Shown here: positions 7,678 through 15,639 of the stretch, piece after piece | Layout of the letters: every line of letters begins with the position of its first letter | How positions within the stretch are numbered: position 1 is the stretch's first letter | Translations under genes and position numbers: made by a program | Assembly (NCBI GenBank): GCA_003165595.1 | Contig: PLWQ01000026.1 | Location: forward strand, 61,247-119,657 | Reading direction: 5' to 3' | Source of the DNA: Fibrobacterota bacterium | GTDB lineage: Bacteria > Fibrobacterota > Chitinivibrionia > Chitinivibrionales > FEN-1185 | Length of the DNA stretch: 58,411 bases | The notes under the pieces: model-generated | Databases searched by the model: none | The model's input: only the letters and a program-made list of their open reading frames with translations | Told to the model about the DNA's origin: nothing

Positions 7678-10245
7678 TTACATGCCGGACGCCTTCACCA
7701 CCCGTAGTACCTTTCCGGGAATGAGTACGGTATCCGGCGCAAGTTTGTTCACTTTGTAAAGGCTGTCCACCGAGACGCCGAATTCGGCGGCTATCCCCAT
7801 GAGGGTGTCGCCGTCCTTCACCTTGTAGTAAATCACGCCGGCCTGCGAAGGTGCGGGCGGCGCACTAGCGGCCGAGTCCTTGCCCGGCGGAATCACCAGG
7901 GTGTCGCCCGCGCGAACGAGCAGCGGATCGGCGATTCTGTTGACCGACAAGAGCGAATCGATGCTCACGCCGTACCGAATCGAGATCCTGAAGACGTCTT
8001 CTCCTTTTGCAACAACATGAAGGCGGCTTGCGGTTCTTTGCGCAACCGGCGCACGGGCCGCAGGCGCGCCGGTATCCGGCTTCCCGGCTGCCGCGGGGGT
8101 TTTCTGCGCTAACGGGGCCGTTATCCGTGCCGCGGTGTCAAGCCGCGCGGAATCGGGCCTGGCGGGGGGGGAAACCTGCGGAGCGCTCTGCGGCTTGAGC
8201 ACAAGCGTCTGGCCGATTCTTACGGTGGGGTGCGCCATGTCGAGACCGTTAAGTGCCGCAAGGTCTTTTATCGAGATGTTGTTTTTCCGCGAAATGGAGA
8301 ACGGGGTTTCGCCGATCTGGACCACATGCGTCTGGCCGGCCGGCGGCCGCGCCGGCGCGATTGCGACCCCGGGTGCCGGGCCGGCGGCGGCTGCCTTGGC
8401 GGGCGCGAGCGTCGGGGCCGGCGCAGCCTCGGGCAATGGCGTCCGGGCCGGCGCGGCCTTGGCGAGCGCGGGCGGAGGCTGGGATTCCACCGGCGGCTGC
8501 GGCCTGCTCACCACCAGGATTCGGCCGGGCCGCAAAATGGTTTTTCCGGTCACGCGGTTCCAGCGGCACAGTTGCGCAATGGACACATGGTAATGGCGTG
8601 CGATCCTTCCCAGGTTGTCGCCGGGGCGCACGCGGTGGCGAAGCGCAACGCCCGAGTATTCGTAGTCCGGAAGGTCAAGCGCCTTGATTTCCGATTCCGG
8701 GGGGAGCGCATAGGCGACGGTGGGCGGCAGCGGCGCCAGTGACACGGGTATAAAAACGTGATGACCGGGAACCAGCTGCGCGGAACCGATCCGGTTTATC
8801 GCGGCAAGCGCGTCGGCAGGCACATTGTATTTCGAACCAAGACCGGCTATGTCGTCCCCGTGCTTGATTTCGTAGCGATACCAGCGGACTCGTTTTTCAG
8901 GCGGAAGCTGGGCAATAAAGGAGTTCCACGCCTTCTTTTTGCCCGCGGGCAGGTACAGCAGGCCGCCCGCGCTGTCGGGCGGAGTGCACCAGCGCAGGAT
9001 ATGCGGGTTCATTTTTTGCAGCGAGTCCTGCCTGATGTTGAGTCCGGCCGCAATGTCGCTCAGACTGATGCATTCCTTCACATGGACCGTGTCGAGCGGA
9101 AGCGTGTCGGTGGCGCGCATGATCACGCCGAAGCATTTCGGGTTCTTTGCAATAGTCAATGCCGCAAGATAACAGGGCACGTAGTTTCTTGTTTGTTTGG
9201 GCAGCCTCTTGAGGCGCCAGTAGTCGTTTACTTTGTAACGCGTGATGCAATGCGAAACCCCGTTCTCGCCGCAGTTGTACGCGGCAAGCGCCAGGTGCCA
9301 GTCGCCGAATTGGCCGTAGAGTTTCCTCATGTAGCCGATGGCGGCTTCGGTAGAGCGTATCGGGTCCCGCCGTTCGTCGATCCAGAAGCTTCTCTTGAGG
9401 CCGTAGAGCTTTCCCGTGGAGGCGATAAATTGCCATATTCCCGATGCATTTGCATAGGAATAGGCGAGCGGATTGAACCCGCTTTCGATTAGCGGGAGAT
9501 AGGCCAGGTCTTTGGGCAAACCGCTGTCGGCGAACATCTTCTTCATGAGGGGCAGGTAATAGGAGGCCCGGGAGAACCAGCGGTCTATGGTGATGTCCCT
9601 GTTGTGAATGTAAAACGACAAGGCGCGCTGCACCCGCTTGTTCACTACCATGGGTACGTCGTATTCCAAGCCCTTCTGGCAGGAAAGCGCGGCAAGAGAA
9701 GCGCTGTCGGGCGCCTCGTTGAGCGAATCGATGGAGCGCATGATTTGCCCCTGAAACACCGCCATGGCGATTTCTTCAGGTATGGTGTAGGACGACGGCA
9801 TTTCTTCTTTGTAAATTGCGGCGATTTCGTCGAAGTAGCGGGACGTCGGCTGCCGTTCTGCGCCGCTGCCTTCCGCGACCTGATCCATGGCTTCAATGAG
9901 GCGAACCGCCTGCCTCAGGGTCGAATCGGCGGCCGCGAAATCCTTGTCGTCGCAATTCGATTTCGCTTCTTCGATGAGGTCTTCCGGGGTCTCATACACC
10001 GTGTCGCCTTCGCCGGCGCCGGAGGAGTCGGCCAGCGCCAGGGAATCGGCAGCGGCCGCTACAACCTTGCGGGGCGGGGCGGTAGTGGTGTCGTGCGGAT
10101 GACGAGCCGGGCCGGCGGGCGAGACAAGGGTCGGGGCGTGACTGCGGGTGGAACTGCACGCGGGAATCAGCGCGAGAACGGCCATCGCGAACAGAAAACC
10201 GCGCACCAACGGAATAAGCGCTTTACGAAAAAGAAAAAACCCCAC
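7678..10245 (-). CDS. Membrane-bound lytic transglycosylase (MltD type) with five LysM domains
   Basis: The product has 855 residues from the GTG at 10245, chosen because GAAAGGA lies 6 bases upstream; a longer reading from a TTG at 10293 has no such site. A lipobox (LALIPAC) follows the first hydrophobic stretch, so it is probably a lipoprotein. The SLT domain carries the catalytic Glu in PLIESGFNPLAYSYANASG and the later LALAAYNCGENGV motif, both diagnostic of MltD/Slt lysozyme-like folds that cut glycan strands to 1,6-anhydroMurNAc. The C-terminal half holds five LysM repeats (each about 45 residues, xHxVxxGExxxxIAxxYxVSxxxLxxxN) separated by Pro/Ala-rich linkers. It precedes the M23 gene and probably works with it in wall remodelling. 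Confidence 0.93.
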   Translation of the reverse strand: MGFFLFRKALIPLVRGFLFAMAVLALIPACSSTRSHAPTLVSPAGPARHPHDTTTAPPRKVVAAAADSLALADSSGAGEGDTVYETPEDLIEEAKSNCDDKDFAAADSTLRQAVRLIEAMDQVAEGSGAERQPTSRYFDEIAAIYKEEMPSSYTIPEEIAMAVFQGQIMRSIDSLNEAPDSASLAALSCQKGLEYDVPMVVNKRVQRALSFYIHNRDITIDRWFSRASYYLPLMKKMFADSGLPKDLAYLPLIESGFNPLAYSYANASGIWQFIASTGKLYGLKRSFWIDERRDPIRSTEAAIGYMRKLYGQFGDWHLALAAYNCGENGVSHCITRYKVNDYWRLKRLPKQTRNYVPCYLAALTIAKNPKCFGVIMRATDTLPLDTVHVKECISLSDIAAGLNIRQDSLQKMNPHILRWCTPPDSAGGLLYLPAGKKKAWNSFIAQLPPEKRVRWYRYEIKHGDDIAGLGSKYNVPADALAAINRIGSAQLVPGHHVFIPVSLAPLPPTVAYALPPESEIKALDLPDYEYSGVALRHRVRPGDNLGRIARHYHVSIAQLCRWNRVTGKTILRPGRILVVSRPQPPVESQPPPALAKAAPARTPLPEAAPAPTLAPAKAAAAGPAPGVAIAPARPPAGQTHVVQIGETPFSISRKNNISIKDLAALNGLDMAHPTVRIGQTLVLKPQSAPQVSPPARPDSARLDTAARITAPLAQKTPAAAGKPDTGAPAARAPVAQRTASRLHVVAKGEDVFRISIRYGVSIDSLLSVNRIADPLLVRAGDTLVIPPGKDSAASAPPAPSQAGVIYYKVKDGDTLMGIAAEFGVSVDSLYKVNKLAPDTVLIPGKVLRVVKASGM

Positions 10246-10407
10246 CCTCCGTCCTTTCGCGCGGCTCAGCGGCACGAACCGGTTTCTCGACAAACACAGC
10301 TACTGCCGGCACCTGAAAAATACGAGAGAAGAAACGGCAAACGCTCACACTGTGCGGCGCACTTCAGAAACGCGTCGGCCGATCTTCAAAATATAATACA
10401 TTCAAGG

Positions 10408-10437
10408 AAAACCACGCACGGTTTCCACCGTGCGTGG
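10408..10437 (-). terminator. Intrinsic terminator of the lipoprotein gene
   Basis: On the minus strand an 11-bp perfect stem (CCACGCACGGT with its complement, 10412-10422 and 10427-10437, loop of 4) is followed by TTTTCCTT. It sits just after the stop of the minus-strand lipoprotein gene and before the transglycosylase gene. Confidence 0.85.
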
Positions 10438-10499
10438 TGCGGAAAATATTGTTTCCGGTCTTAAACGAAGATGCCGCGCGGACTGCGGGGCGCTGTGCG

Positions 10500-10943
10500 C
10501 TAGTGCGCCTTTCGCTTGGCGAGGGACTGAATGATGGAACCTGCCGTTGTCTGGTCGAAGACGACGGTATTGGCCACTTCCGGGGTTATGGCCGCGGACA
10601 TCTGGACGGTGACTTTGAATCCGACCGATATGGACTGTCCCAGGACTTTTGTCCAGACGTATGCGGAGTCGATATAGATGGTTTCGGTACCGGACTTGTT
10701 GGTGACCTTTGTCGCGGAGGTTTGTCCGCCTTGAACGTAATCGTAGTAAAGATCACCTATGGTTATCCCTTGCAAATCGATTGCATCAACATTTGTCGTC
10801 GTACCACCCACGTCGATGGAAAGATTAGTGAGGTCATTTTCGACCTTTACCGTCGTTTGCGGGGGAGGAGTGACGGTGAGCGTGCACCCTCCCACCAGGA
10901 TCACAATGCACAACGCGGCGAGCCCCAAAAGTTTCTTTCTCAT
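10500..10943 (-). CDS. Small lipoprotein
   Basis: The product has 147 residues from the ATG at 10943, which has AGGAGG 7 bases upstream; the longer upstream reading is antisense to its neighbour and is discarded. The N-terminus MRKKLLGLAALCIVILVGGC is a type II signal with the lipidated Cys. The rest is beta-rich with many Thr and Val, no Cys, and no family I recognise. The segment SAYVWTKVLGQSISVGFKV could form part of a beta-barrel or lipocalin-like sheet, but this is speculation. It follows the DUF6600-like gene by 73 bases and ends in a clear terminator, so the two may be co-transcribed. Confidence 0.8.
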   Translation of the reverse strand: MRKKLLGLAALCIVILVGGCTLTVTPPPQTTVKVENDLTNLSIDVGGTTTNVDAIDLQGITIGDLYYDYVQGGQTSATKVTNKSGTETIYIDSAYVWTKVLGQSISVGFKVTVQMSAAITPEVANTVVFDQTTAGSIIQSLAKRKAH

Positions 10944-11016
10944 GTCCGATCCTCCTAAAGCTGATGGTGTATAACAAGCAGGATTCCGTTGATTCGCATC
11001 AGTCAATATGCCGCTC

Positions 11017-11970
11017 CTACTGCGACTCGCCCCTTTCCCGGGGGTTGTTGTTGGCGCGGTCTTTGCCGCGGTCGTCGTTCTGGTCCGCGTCCCGATCCGT
11101 TCTTGATTCCACGCGAACCCTGGGAGACGGCGGGTTGCCTCCCGGCTGCTGCGCATTCGCGTCTACTGCCGCGGGTTCCACCCGGTTTCTCGGATTCTGA
11201 TCGGTGGTAACTCTCACCTTCGTTGACGGCTGCGGCTGGGTGCGCACGGTAATTCTGCGAACCCGCGGTCCCGCGGGTACAACCGCCTGCGGCCGCGCCT
11301 GGCTCTGCACCTCAACTTTCACGAGCGGATGCTCGCCGCCGCCCACGCGGACCCTGTTGGGCGTAACCGTAACAACCGGAGCGCGAACCACGCTCCGCAC
11401 AAAGTCGAGCCGGGGAGGTGCGCTGCTATAAACATGCACGCGCGCTCCACCCGCTACGGCCGCGTGTGCCCGAACCTCAACGTGCGCCCGCAATTCCGGT
11501 GCGGTAAAGAACGGAGCCGGGCAGAATAGCCATTCCGCGTGCCTGAAGGCATGTTGGTGCCGGCCGGCCAGCATCGGCGGCGGCAGGGGAGCCCAGGCGA
11601 TTTCGTCGCTGGACACGTTCCATTCCACTCGGGCAGGCGACCATTCGTATCCCGGGACCCACAGCCAGCCGAGGTTTTCGTCGTTATACCAGTTGCCGTA
11701 GTGGCACACGATCCACCCGAACGGCTCATCCGAATCCCAGAGCCAGCCGTCTGCCGAGTTTACCCAGCGGCCGTACATAAAAGGACGCCAGCCCGGTTCC
11801 GCATCGGGACGCCAGACCGTTCCATACCCGTGCACGTGGATCCATTCGCCGTATTCGTTGAGATCCGAGAAACTTGCGCTCACCGATACTTCAACCTGCG
11901 CGCGACACGGCGTCGCCGCGGCAAGAGCCGCAGCCAACGCGCCTGCGATTGCGAGTGTTCGTATCCCCAT
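11017..11970 (-). CDS. Secreted DUF6600-like protein
   Basis: The product has 317 residues from the ATG at 11970, which has AGGAGG just upstream (about 11976-11981); the reading frame opens 14 codons earlier. A signal peptide (MGIRTLAIAGALAAALAAATPCRAQ) precedes a Trp/Tyr/Gly-rich domain (about 25-160) with the repeating pattern YGEWIHVHGYGTVWRP, GRWVNSADGWLWDSDEPFGW and YGNWYNDENLGWLWVPG, which matches the DUF6600 family of envelope proteins found with FecR-type and surface proteins. The C-terminal half is Arg/Val/Pro-rich, basic and probably disordered, ending in a charged RDADQNDDRGKDRANNN tail. Function is not known; it is predicted to be periplasmic or surface exposed. Confidence 0.8.
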   Translation of the reverse strand: MGIRTLAIAGALAAALAAATPCRAQVEVSVSASFSDLNEYGEWIHVHGYGTVWRPDAEPGWRPFMYGRWVNSADGWLWDSDEPFGWIVCHYGNWYNDENLGWLWVPGYEWSPARVEWNVSSDEIAWAPLPPPMLAGRHQHAFRHAEWLFCPAPFFTAPELRAHVEVRAHAAVAGGARVHVYSSAPPRLDFVRSVVRAPVVTVTPNRVRVGGGEHPLVKVEVQSQARPQAVVPAGPRVRRITVRTQPQPSTKVRVTTDQNPRNRVEPAAVDANAQQPGGNPPSPRVRVESRTDRDADQNDDRGKDRANNNPRERGESQ

Positions 11971-11991
11971 AAAGTCCTCCTCATAATGGTA

Positions 11992-12013
11992 TGAATCCCA
12001 AAGTTTGCGCATT
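11992..12013 (+). repeat. 22-bp exact repeat (copy 1)
   Basis: An exact 22-base match, beginning TGAATCCCAAAG and ending TTTGCGCATT, is shared with 33085-33106. At 33 kb it leads directly into the left end of the dispersed repeat (GCGCATTACAGG); here it leads into a CTTG-loop hairpin instead. Confidence 0.85.
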
Positions 12014-12071
12014 CCCCGAAGCTTGCTTCGGGTTTAGCAAACGACTATAAACATCTTCTTCCTTAGGGATG

Positions 12072-12105
12072 GAAGATGCCCCGCAGCTTGCTGCGGGGCA
12101 TCTTC
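12072..12105. repeat. Perfect 15-bp-stem palindrome with CTTG loop
   Basis: GAAGATGCCCCGCAG (12072-12086), loop CTTG, and its exact complement (12091-12105). A smaller hairpin of the same design (CCCGAAG, loop CTTG, CTTCGGG) lies at 12015-12032. No T-run follows, so it is more like a REP-type palindromic repeat than an intrinsic terminator, although it could stop transcription in either direction. Confidence 0.8.
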
Positions 12106-12338
12106 ACTAACGAAAGTAATATACTAAGCAGATGGCGCGTGATGCCACATTTATGCCGGCCGGCGCGGAACTCGCATTGCCAAAGCAGAGGCGCGATCGC
12201 GGGGAGGCGCAATTCCCCGGAGCGCAACTTCTTCGCGTGTGACAACCCGCTTCGTCAACGCCGCTCGCCGCTGGCCACAATTTCTTGGCCGCGTCCGGGC
12301 CGCCTTTTGTATATTTTCAAATCATAGAAGGATGTACC

Positions 12339-13517
12339 ATGACCCGCTTTGGCCTTGACATCGTGGCAGCGGCGTTCCCCAAAGAACTTGCCGGCAGGCG
12401 AATCGGCCTGCTCTGTCACGCCGCATCAATCACCTCAACGTACAAGCACGCCGTTGACGTTTTTCGGAGTTCGCCATGCGCGCTGTCGGCGCTGTTCGGT
12501 CCGCAGCACGGCATGTTCGGCCAGACCCAGGACAACATGGTTGAATGGGAAGGCTGCACGCATCCGGCGCTGGGCATTCCGGTGTACAGTCTGTACGGCG
12601 AGAGGCGAAAGCCCTCAGCCTCCAGCCTGGCCGGGCTCGACGCGCTGGTGGTGGATTTGCAGGACGTGGGCGCGCGGCCCTACACCTATGTCTGGACCGT
12701 TAAGCTGTGTATGGAGGCCTGCTGCGAGGCGGGAATCCCGGTGTGGCTGCTGGACCGGCCCAACCCCATCGGGGCGATTGCGCTCGACGGGCCCGTGCTC
12801 CAGGACGATTTTCACTCGTTTGTGGGCGGCGCGCCCATTCCTCTTTGTCACAGGATGACAATGGGGGAAATGGCGCTCCTGCTCAAATCGCTGTATTTTC
12901 CCAAAGCCGACGTGCATGTGGTGTGGATGGACGGCTGGTGGCGCAACTCGCTCTGGCCCCACACCGGCCTGCCCTGGGTTCTGCCGTCGCCCAACATGCC
13001 GACGTTCGACACGGCGGTCGTGTATCCCGGCATGGTGCTCCTCGAAGCCACCACCATGTCGGAGGGAAGGGGGACAACGCGGCCGTTTGAGATCGCGGGC
13101 GCGCCGTACGTGAATACCGACGCCGTCATAGGCGAAGTGCGCCGCTGCGGCGTCGGAGGATGCGTCGTGCGGCCGCACGATTTTATCCCCACGTTCCAGA
13201 AATGGCGGGGGGAATACTGCCGCGGTTTCCAGGTGCACGTACTTGACGCGAGCGTGTACGAGCCGGTGTTCGCCACGGCGGTGATCCTCGCGGCCGTACT
13301 CAAAGCGTCGGACGGAAAATTCGCCTTCAAGGACCCGCCGTACGAATACGACGCGGTCCACATGCCTTTCGACATCCTGGCGGGCGGCGAGCGGCTGCGC
13401 CGCATTCTGGAAAGCGGCGGCGACCTTGTTGCCGAAAAGCAAGCGTGGCATGATTCATACGGAGCCTTCAAAGCCGCCTTTGCCGACATTGCCCGCTATC
13501 CCGAGGAGCGCGAGTGA
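12339..13517 (+). CDS. namZ: Exo-beta-N-acetylmuramidase (NamZ, DUF1343)
   Basis: The 392-residue product starts at the ATG with AGAAGGA 6 bases upstream. The sequence follows the DUF1343/NamZ family throughout: GLDIVAAAFPKELAGRRIGLLCHAAS, FGPQHGMFGQTQDNM, PVYSLYGERRKPS, DALVVDLQDVGARPYTYVWT, WLLDRPNPIGA and SEGRGTTRPFEIAGAPY. NamZ enzymes release MurNAc from the non-reducing end of muropeptide-derived disaccharides. No signal peptide is seen, so it would act in the cytoplasm on imported wall fragments. Its stop overlaps the next start by four bases (GTGA), and the next two genes encode the enzymes that turn free MurNAc into UDP-MurNAc, which strongly supports the assignment. Length is normal for the family. 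Confidence 0.9.
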   Translation: MTRFGLDIVAAAFPKELAGRRIGLLCHAASITSTYKHAVDVFRSSPCALSALFGPQHGMFGQTQDNMVEWEGCTHPALGIPVYSLYGERRKPSASSLAGLDALVVDLQDVGARPYTYVWTVKLCMEACCEAGIPVWLLDRPNPIGAIALDGPVLQDDFHSFVGGAPIPLCHRMTMGEMALLLKSLYFPKADVHVVWMDGWWRNSLWPHTGLPWVLPSPNMPTFDTAVVYPGMVLLEATTMSEGRGTTRPFEIAGAPYVNTDAVIGEVRRCGVGGCVVRPHDFIPTFQKWRGEYCRGFQVHVLDASVYEPVFATAVILAAVLKASDGKFAFKDPPYEYDAVHMPFDILAGGERLRRILESGGDLVAEKQAWHDSYGAFKAAFADIARYPEERE

Positions 13518-14464
13518 TCGGATTCATTCTCGCCGCGGGTTTCGGCACGCGGCTCAAGCCGCTCACCGACCACATTCCCAAGGCCCTGGTGCCGGTGTGC
13601 GGAAAACCCCTGCTTGCCCGGTCCATCGATTTCTTCCATCGCAGCGGCGTGGACCGCATTGCGGTAAATGCGCATCACCATCCGGAGAAGATCAAGGCGT
13701 TTCTCGATTCGCAGGATCGGTCCTGCGAGTTTTTCCACGAAACCGGCCGCATCAGGGGAACGGGCGGGGCGCTTCATTTTGCGCGGGAATTCCTTGCCAC
13801 GAGCGACATCTTCTGCGTGGCCAACGTGGATATTGTGGCGGCAATAGATCTTGCGGCGCTCCTTGGGAAATTCGTGCGCCTCGACTGCTGCGCCGGGCTC
13901 ATAGCCATGCCGTCGCAGAACGGCACCATTTGGTACCACCGGCGGTCGATGGACTACCTGGGCGCGCGCTCCGAACCCCTGCCGCCTCCCCGGTGCGCCC
14001 CCGAAGACCTTGCGGGCGGCGAATTCCCGGGCATCGCGTTTTACAGGAGAGAGGCGCTCGCCGTGCTGGACAAAAACGACTTCTCGATCCTGCCGGTGTG
14101 GAAGCGGATGCAGGAGGCGGGCATGCGCGTTTGCATTGTGGAAAGCGGCAGCGCGTACTGGAACGACACGGGCACTCCCCGCAGCCTCGCCGCGATCCAC
14201 TTCGACGTTATCGGCGGCGCCTGCCGGCTCGATATCCCGGACAACGTCATTATCGACGGCGCCGGGAAGAAGGCGTATCCGCGCTCATTCGATTCCGTGA
14301 CGGCGGCCCGGCTCGGCCCGTATTCGTGGGTGGAGGCCGATGCTGTCCCATCGTCAAGCAGCCTGTCGCGCACCGTGGTTTTCAGGGGGGCAACCGTTCC
14401 CGAAAACGCCGATCTGCGCAACACCATCCTCACGCCCTATGGAGCGATTCCCTTTGAAACCTGA
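13514..14464 (+). CDS. murU: Nucleotidyltransferase, probable MurNAc-1-phosphate uridylyltransferase
   Basis: The 316-residue protein starts at a GTG that overlaps the upstream stop. The N-terminus has the sugar nucleotidyltransferase signature FILAAGFGTRLKPLTDHIPK with the catalytic Lys, followed by VCGKPLLARSIDFF and a metal-site region (FCVANVDI in place of the usual NxD). The last 60 residues are an extension with VIIDGAGKKA and TVVFRGATVPE segments reminiscent of a short left-handed beta-helix, longer than Pseudomonas MurU. By sequence alone it could be another hexose-1-phosphate nucleotidyltransferase; placement between namZ and amgK makes UTP + MurNAc-1-P to UDP-MurNAc the best guess. 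Confidence 0.82.
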   Translation: MIGFILAAGFGTRLKPLTDHIPKALVPVCGKPLLARSIDFFHRSGVDRIAVNAHHHPEKIKAFLDSQDRSCEFFHETGRIRGTGGALHFAREFLATSDIFCVANVDIVAAIDLAALLGKFVRLDCCAGLIAMPSQNGTIWYHRRSMDYLGARSEPLPPPRCAPEDLAGGEFPGIAFYRREALAVLDKNDFSILPVWKRMQEAGMRVCIVESGSAYWNDTGTPRSLAAIHFDVIGGACRLDIPDNVIIDGAGKKAYPRSFDSVTAARLGPYSWVEADAVPSSSSLSRTVVFRGATVPENADLRNTILTPYGAIPFET

Positions 14465-15479
14465 AACCGTGGAATTGACACCGGCGCAAGCCGCTTTTCT
14501 CCGGGAAACGGTGGCGTGGTTCGACCTTCGTTCGTGCAGGGTATCGTGCGCCGGCCGCGCGGGATCGGACCGCAGATTCGTTCGGGTGGTTTCGCCCGAC
14601 CGGAAATCCTCGCGCGTGCTCGTGGTGTGGAACAGCGCCGACAACGACTGGCAGCGGTTTATCGCCATCCAGCGCGATCTCGCGGAGGCCGTGCGGTTTT
14701 TACCGCGCATCTTCGCCTACGACGACAAGCACGGTCTTATCCTGGAAGAAGATCTTGGCGACCTCACCCTCAAGAAATACTGCGCGGGCAGGACGCCGGC
14801 CTCCGTTGCCGCAGCGTACCGTACCGTGCTCGATGCGCTTGCGTCGTGGCAACGCGTTGACCCGAAAACAAGCGCCACCATTTCGTCGCGCGATATGGAC
14901 GCGGAAATGTTCTTGTGGGAAAGCGAGTACTTCGCGGTCCATTGCGTCAAGGAATATTTCGGCCTCGACCGCCTGCTCACCCCGGCGTGGGAACGGGAGC
15001 GCGCGTCCCTGGCGGCCCAGGCCGCGGCATTTCCCAGGGTGTGCATACACCGCGATTTCCAGTCGGAGAACATTCTCCTGCGCGGCGCCTCAGTCCGGTT
15101 CGTGGATTATCAGGGCGCGCGCCTCGGTCCGGCCGCCTACGACGTCGCGTCACTGCTGTACGATCCTTACATCGCGCGGCTCACATTCACTTTTAGCAAG
15201 CGGCTGTTCGGCTATTACCAGTCCGTTGCGCCTCTCGCAGTCTCCGCGCATTCCTTCCGGATATGCTCGCTGCAGCGGCTCATGCAGGCGCTGGGCGCCT
15301 ACGGCAACCTCTCGATCCACAAGGGAAAAGACTGGTATCGCGAGTATGTGCCGGTGGCGCTGTCGCGGCTTAAGGCGGTGGTGGCCGGCAAGCCTTCGTT
15401 TCCGGCGCTCTCGGCAATTGTGGATGCCTGTATTGACGCGTGCGAAAAACCAGGAAAAGGTCGTAAGAGAGCACGCTAG
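14442..15479 (+). CDS. amgK: Anomeric MurNAc/GlcNAc kinase (AmgK-like, APH fold)
   Basis: The product has 345 residues from the ATG at 14442, overlapping murU by 23 bases. A TTG at 14457 with GGAG 9 bases upstream is an alternative start. The protein is an aminoglycoside-phosphotransferase-fold kinase: ILEEDLGDLTLKKYC in the hinge, the catalytic loop CIHRDFQSENILL (Asp and Asn visible) and the metal site FVDYQGARLGPAAYDVASLLYD. The last pattern (DYQGA.LGP..YDVASLL) is that of AmgK, which phosphorylates MurNAc at C1. With namZ and murU this gives a complete short cut from muropeptide sugar to UDP-MurNAc that bypasses MurA, as described in Pseudomonas and relatives. Confidence 0.85.
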   Translation, partial: ERFPLKPETVELTPAQAAFLRETVAWFDLRSCRVSCAGRAGSDRRFVRVVSPDRKSSRVLVVWNSADNDWQRFIAIQRDLAEAVRFLPRIFAYDDKHGLILEEDLGDLTLKKYCAGRTPASVAAAYRTVLDALASWQRVDPKTSATISSRDMDAEMFLWESEYFAVHCVKEYFGLDRLLTPAWERERASLAAQAAAFPRVCIHRDFQSENILLRGASVRFVDYQGARLGPAAYDVASLLYDPYIARLTFTFSKRLFGYYQSVAPLAVSAHSFRICSLQRLMQALGAYGNLSIHKGKDWYREYVPVALSRLKAVVAGKPSFPALSAIVDACIDACEKPGKGRKRAR

Positions 15480-15549
15480 GTTATGCAAAACGTTGCTTGC
15501 AAATGCCATCGCAGTCGCGGCATTTTATTTTTGGCCTCCTCTGTGTGCC

Positions 15550-15576
15550 GGAGAGGGGGCGCCGGGGGTGAGGTCA
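15550..15576 (+). repeat. GGAGAGGG/GGGGGTGAGGTCA dispersed repeat
   Basis: GGAGAGGGGG, a short insert, then CGGGGGTGAGGTCA. The same motif recurs at 46667-46690. On the opposite strand it would read LTPxPSPEE, a common intergenic repeat signature in bacterial genomes; no gene is implied. The surrounding 15480-15639 has nothing else I can identify. Confidence 0.65.
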
Positions 15577-15639
15577 CGGACAATCGCAACATTCCTGCTT
15601 TTCTTTCGCCGTAGGAGCCGGTCCCTCGGGCGCCGGATT

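Larger units (their letters stand above)
11971..12338. other. Intergenic region with hairpins and a shared repeat
   Basis: This 368-base space between divergent genes carries a 22-bp repeat (11992-12013), two CTTG-loop hairpins (12015-12032 and 12072-12105) and GC-rich sequence up to the ribosome site of the next gene (AGAAGGA, 12326-12332). TATATTTTCAAATCAT at about 12310-12324 is AT-rich and might contain the promoter. No gene is supported. Confidence 0.6.
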
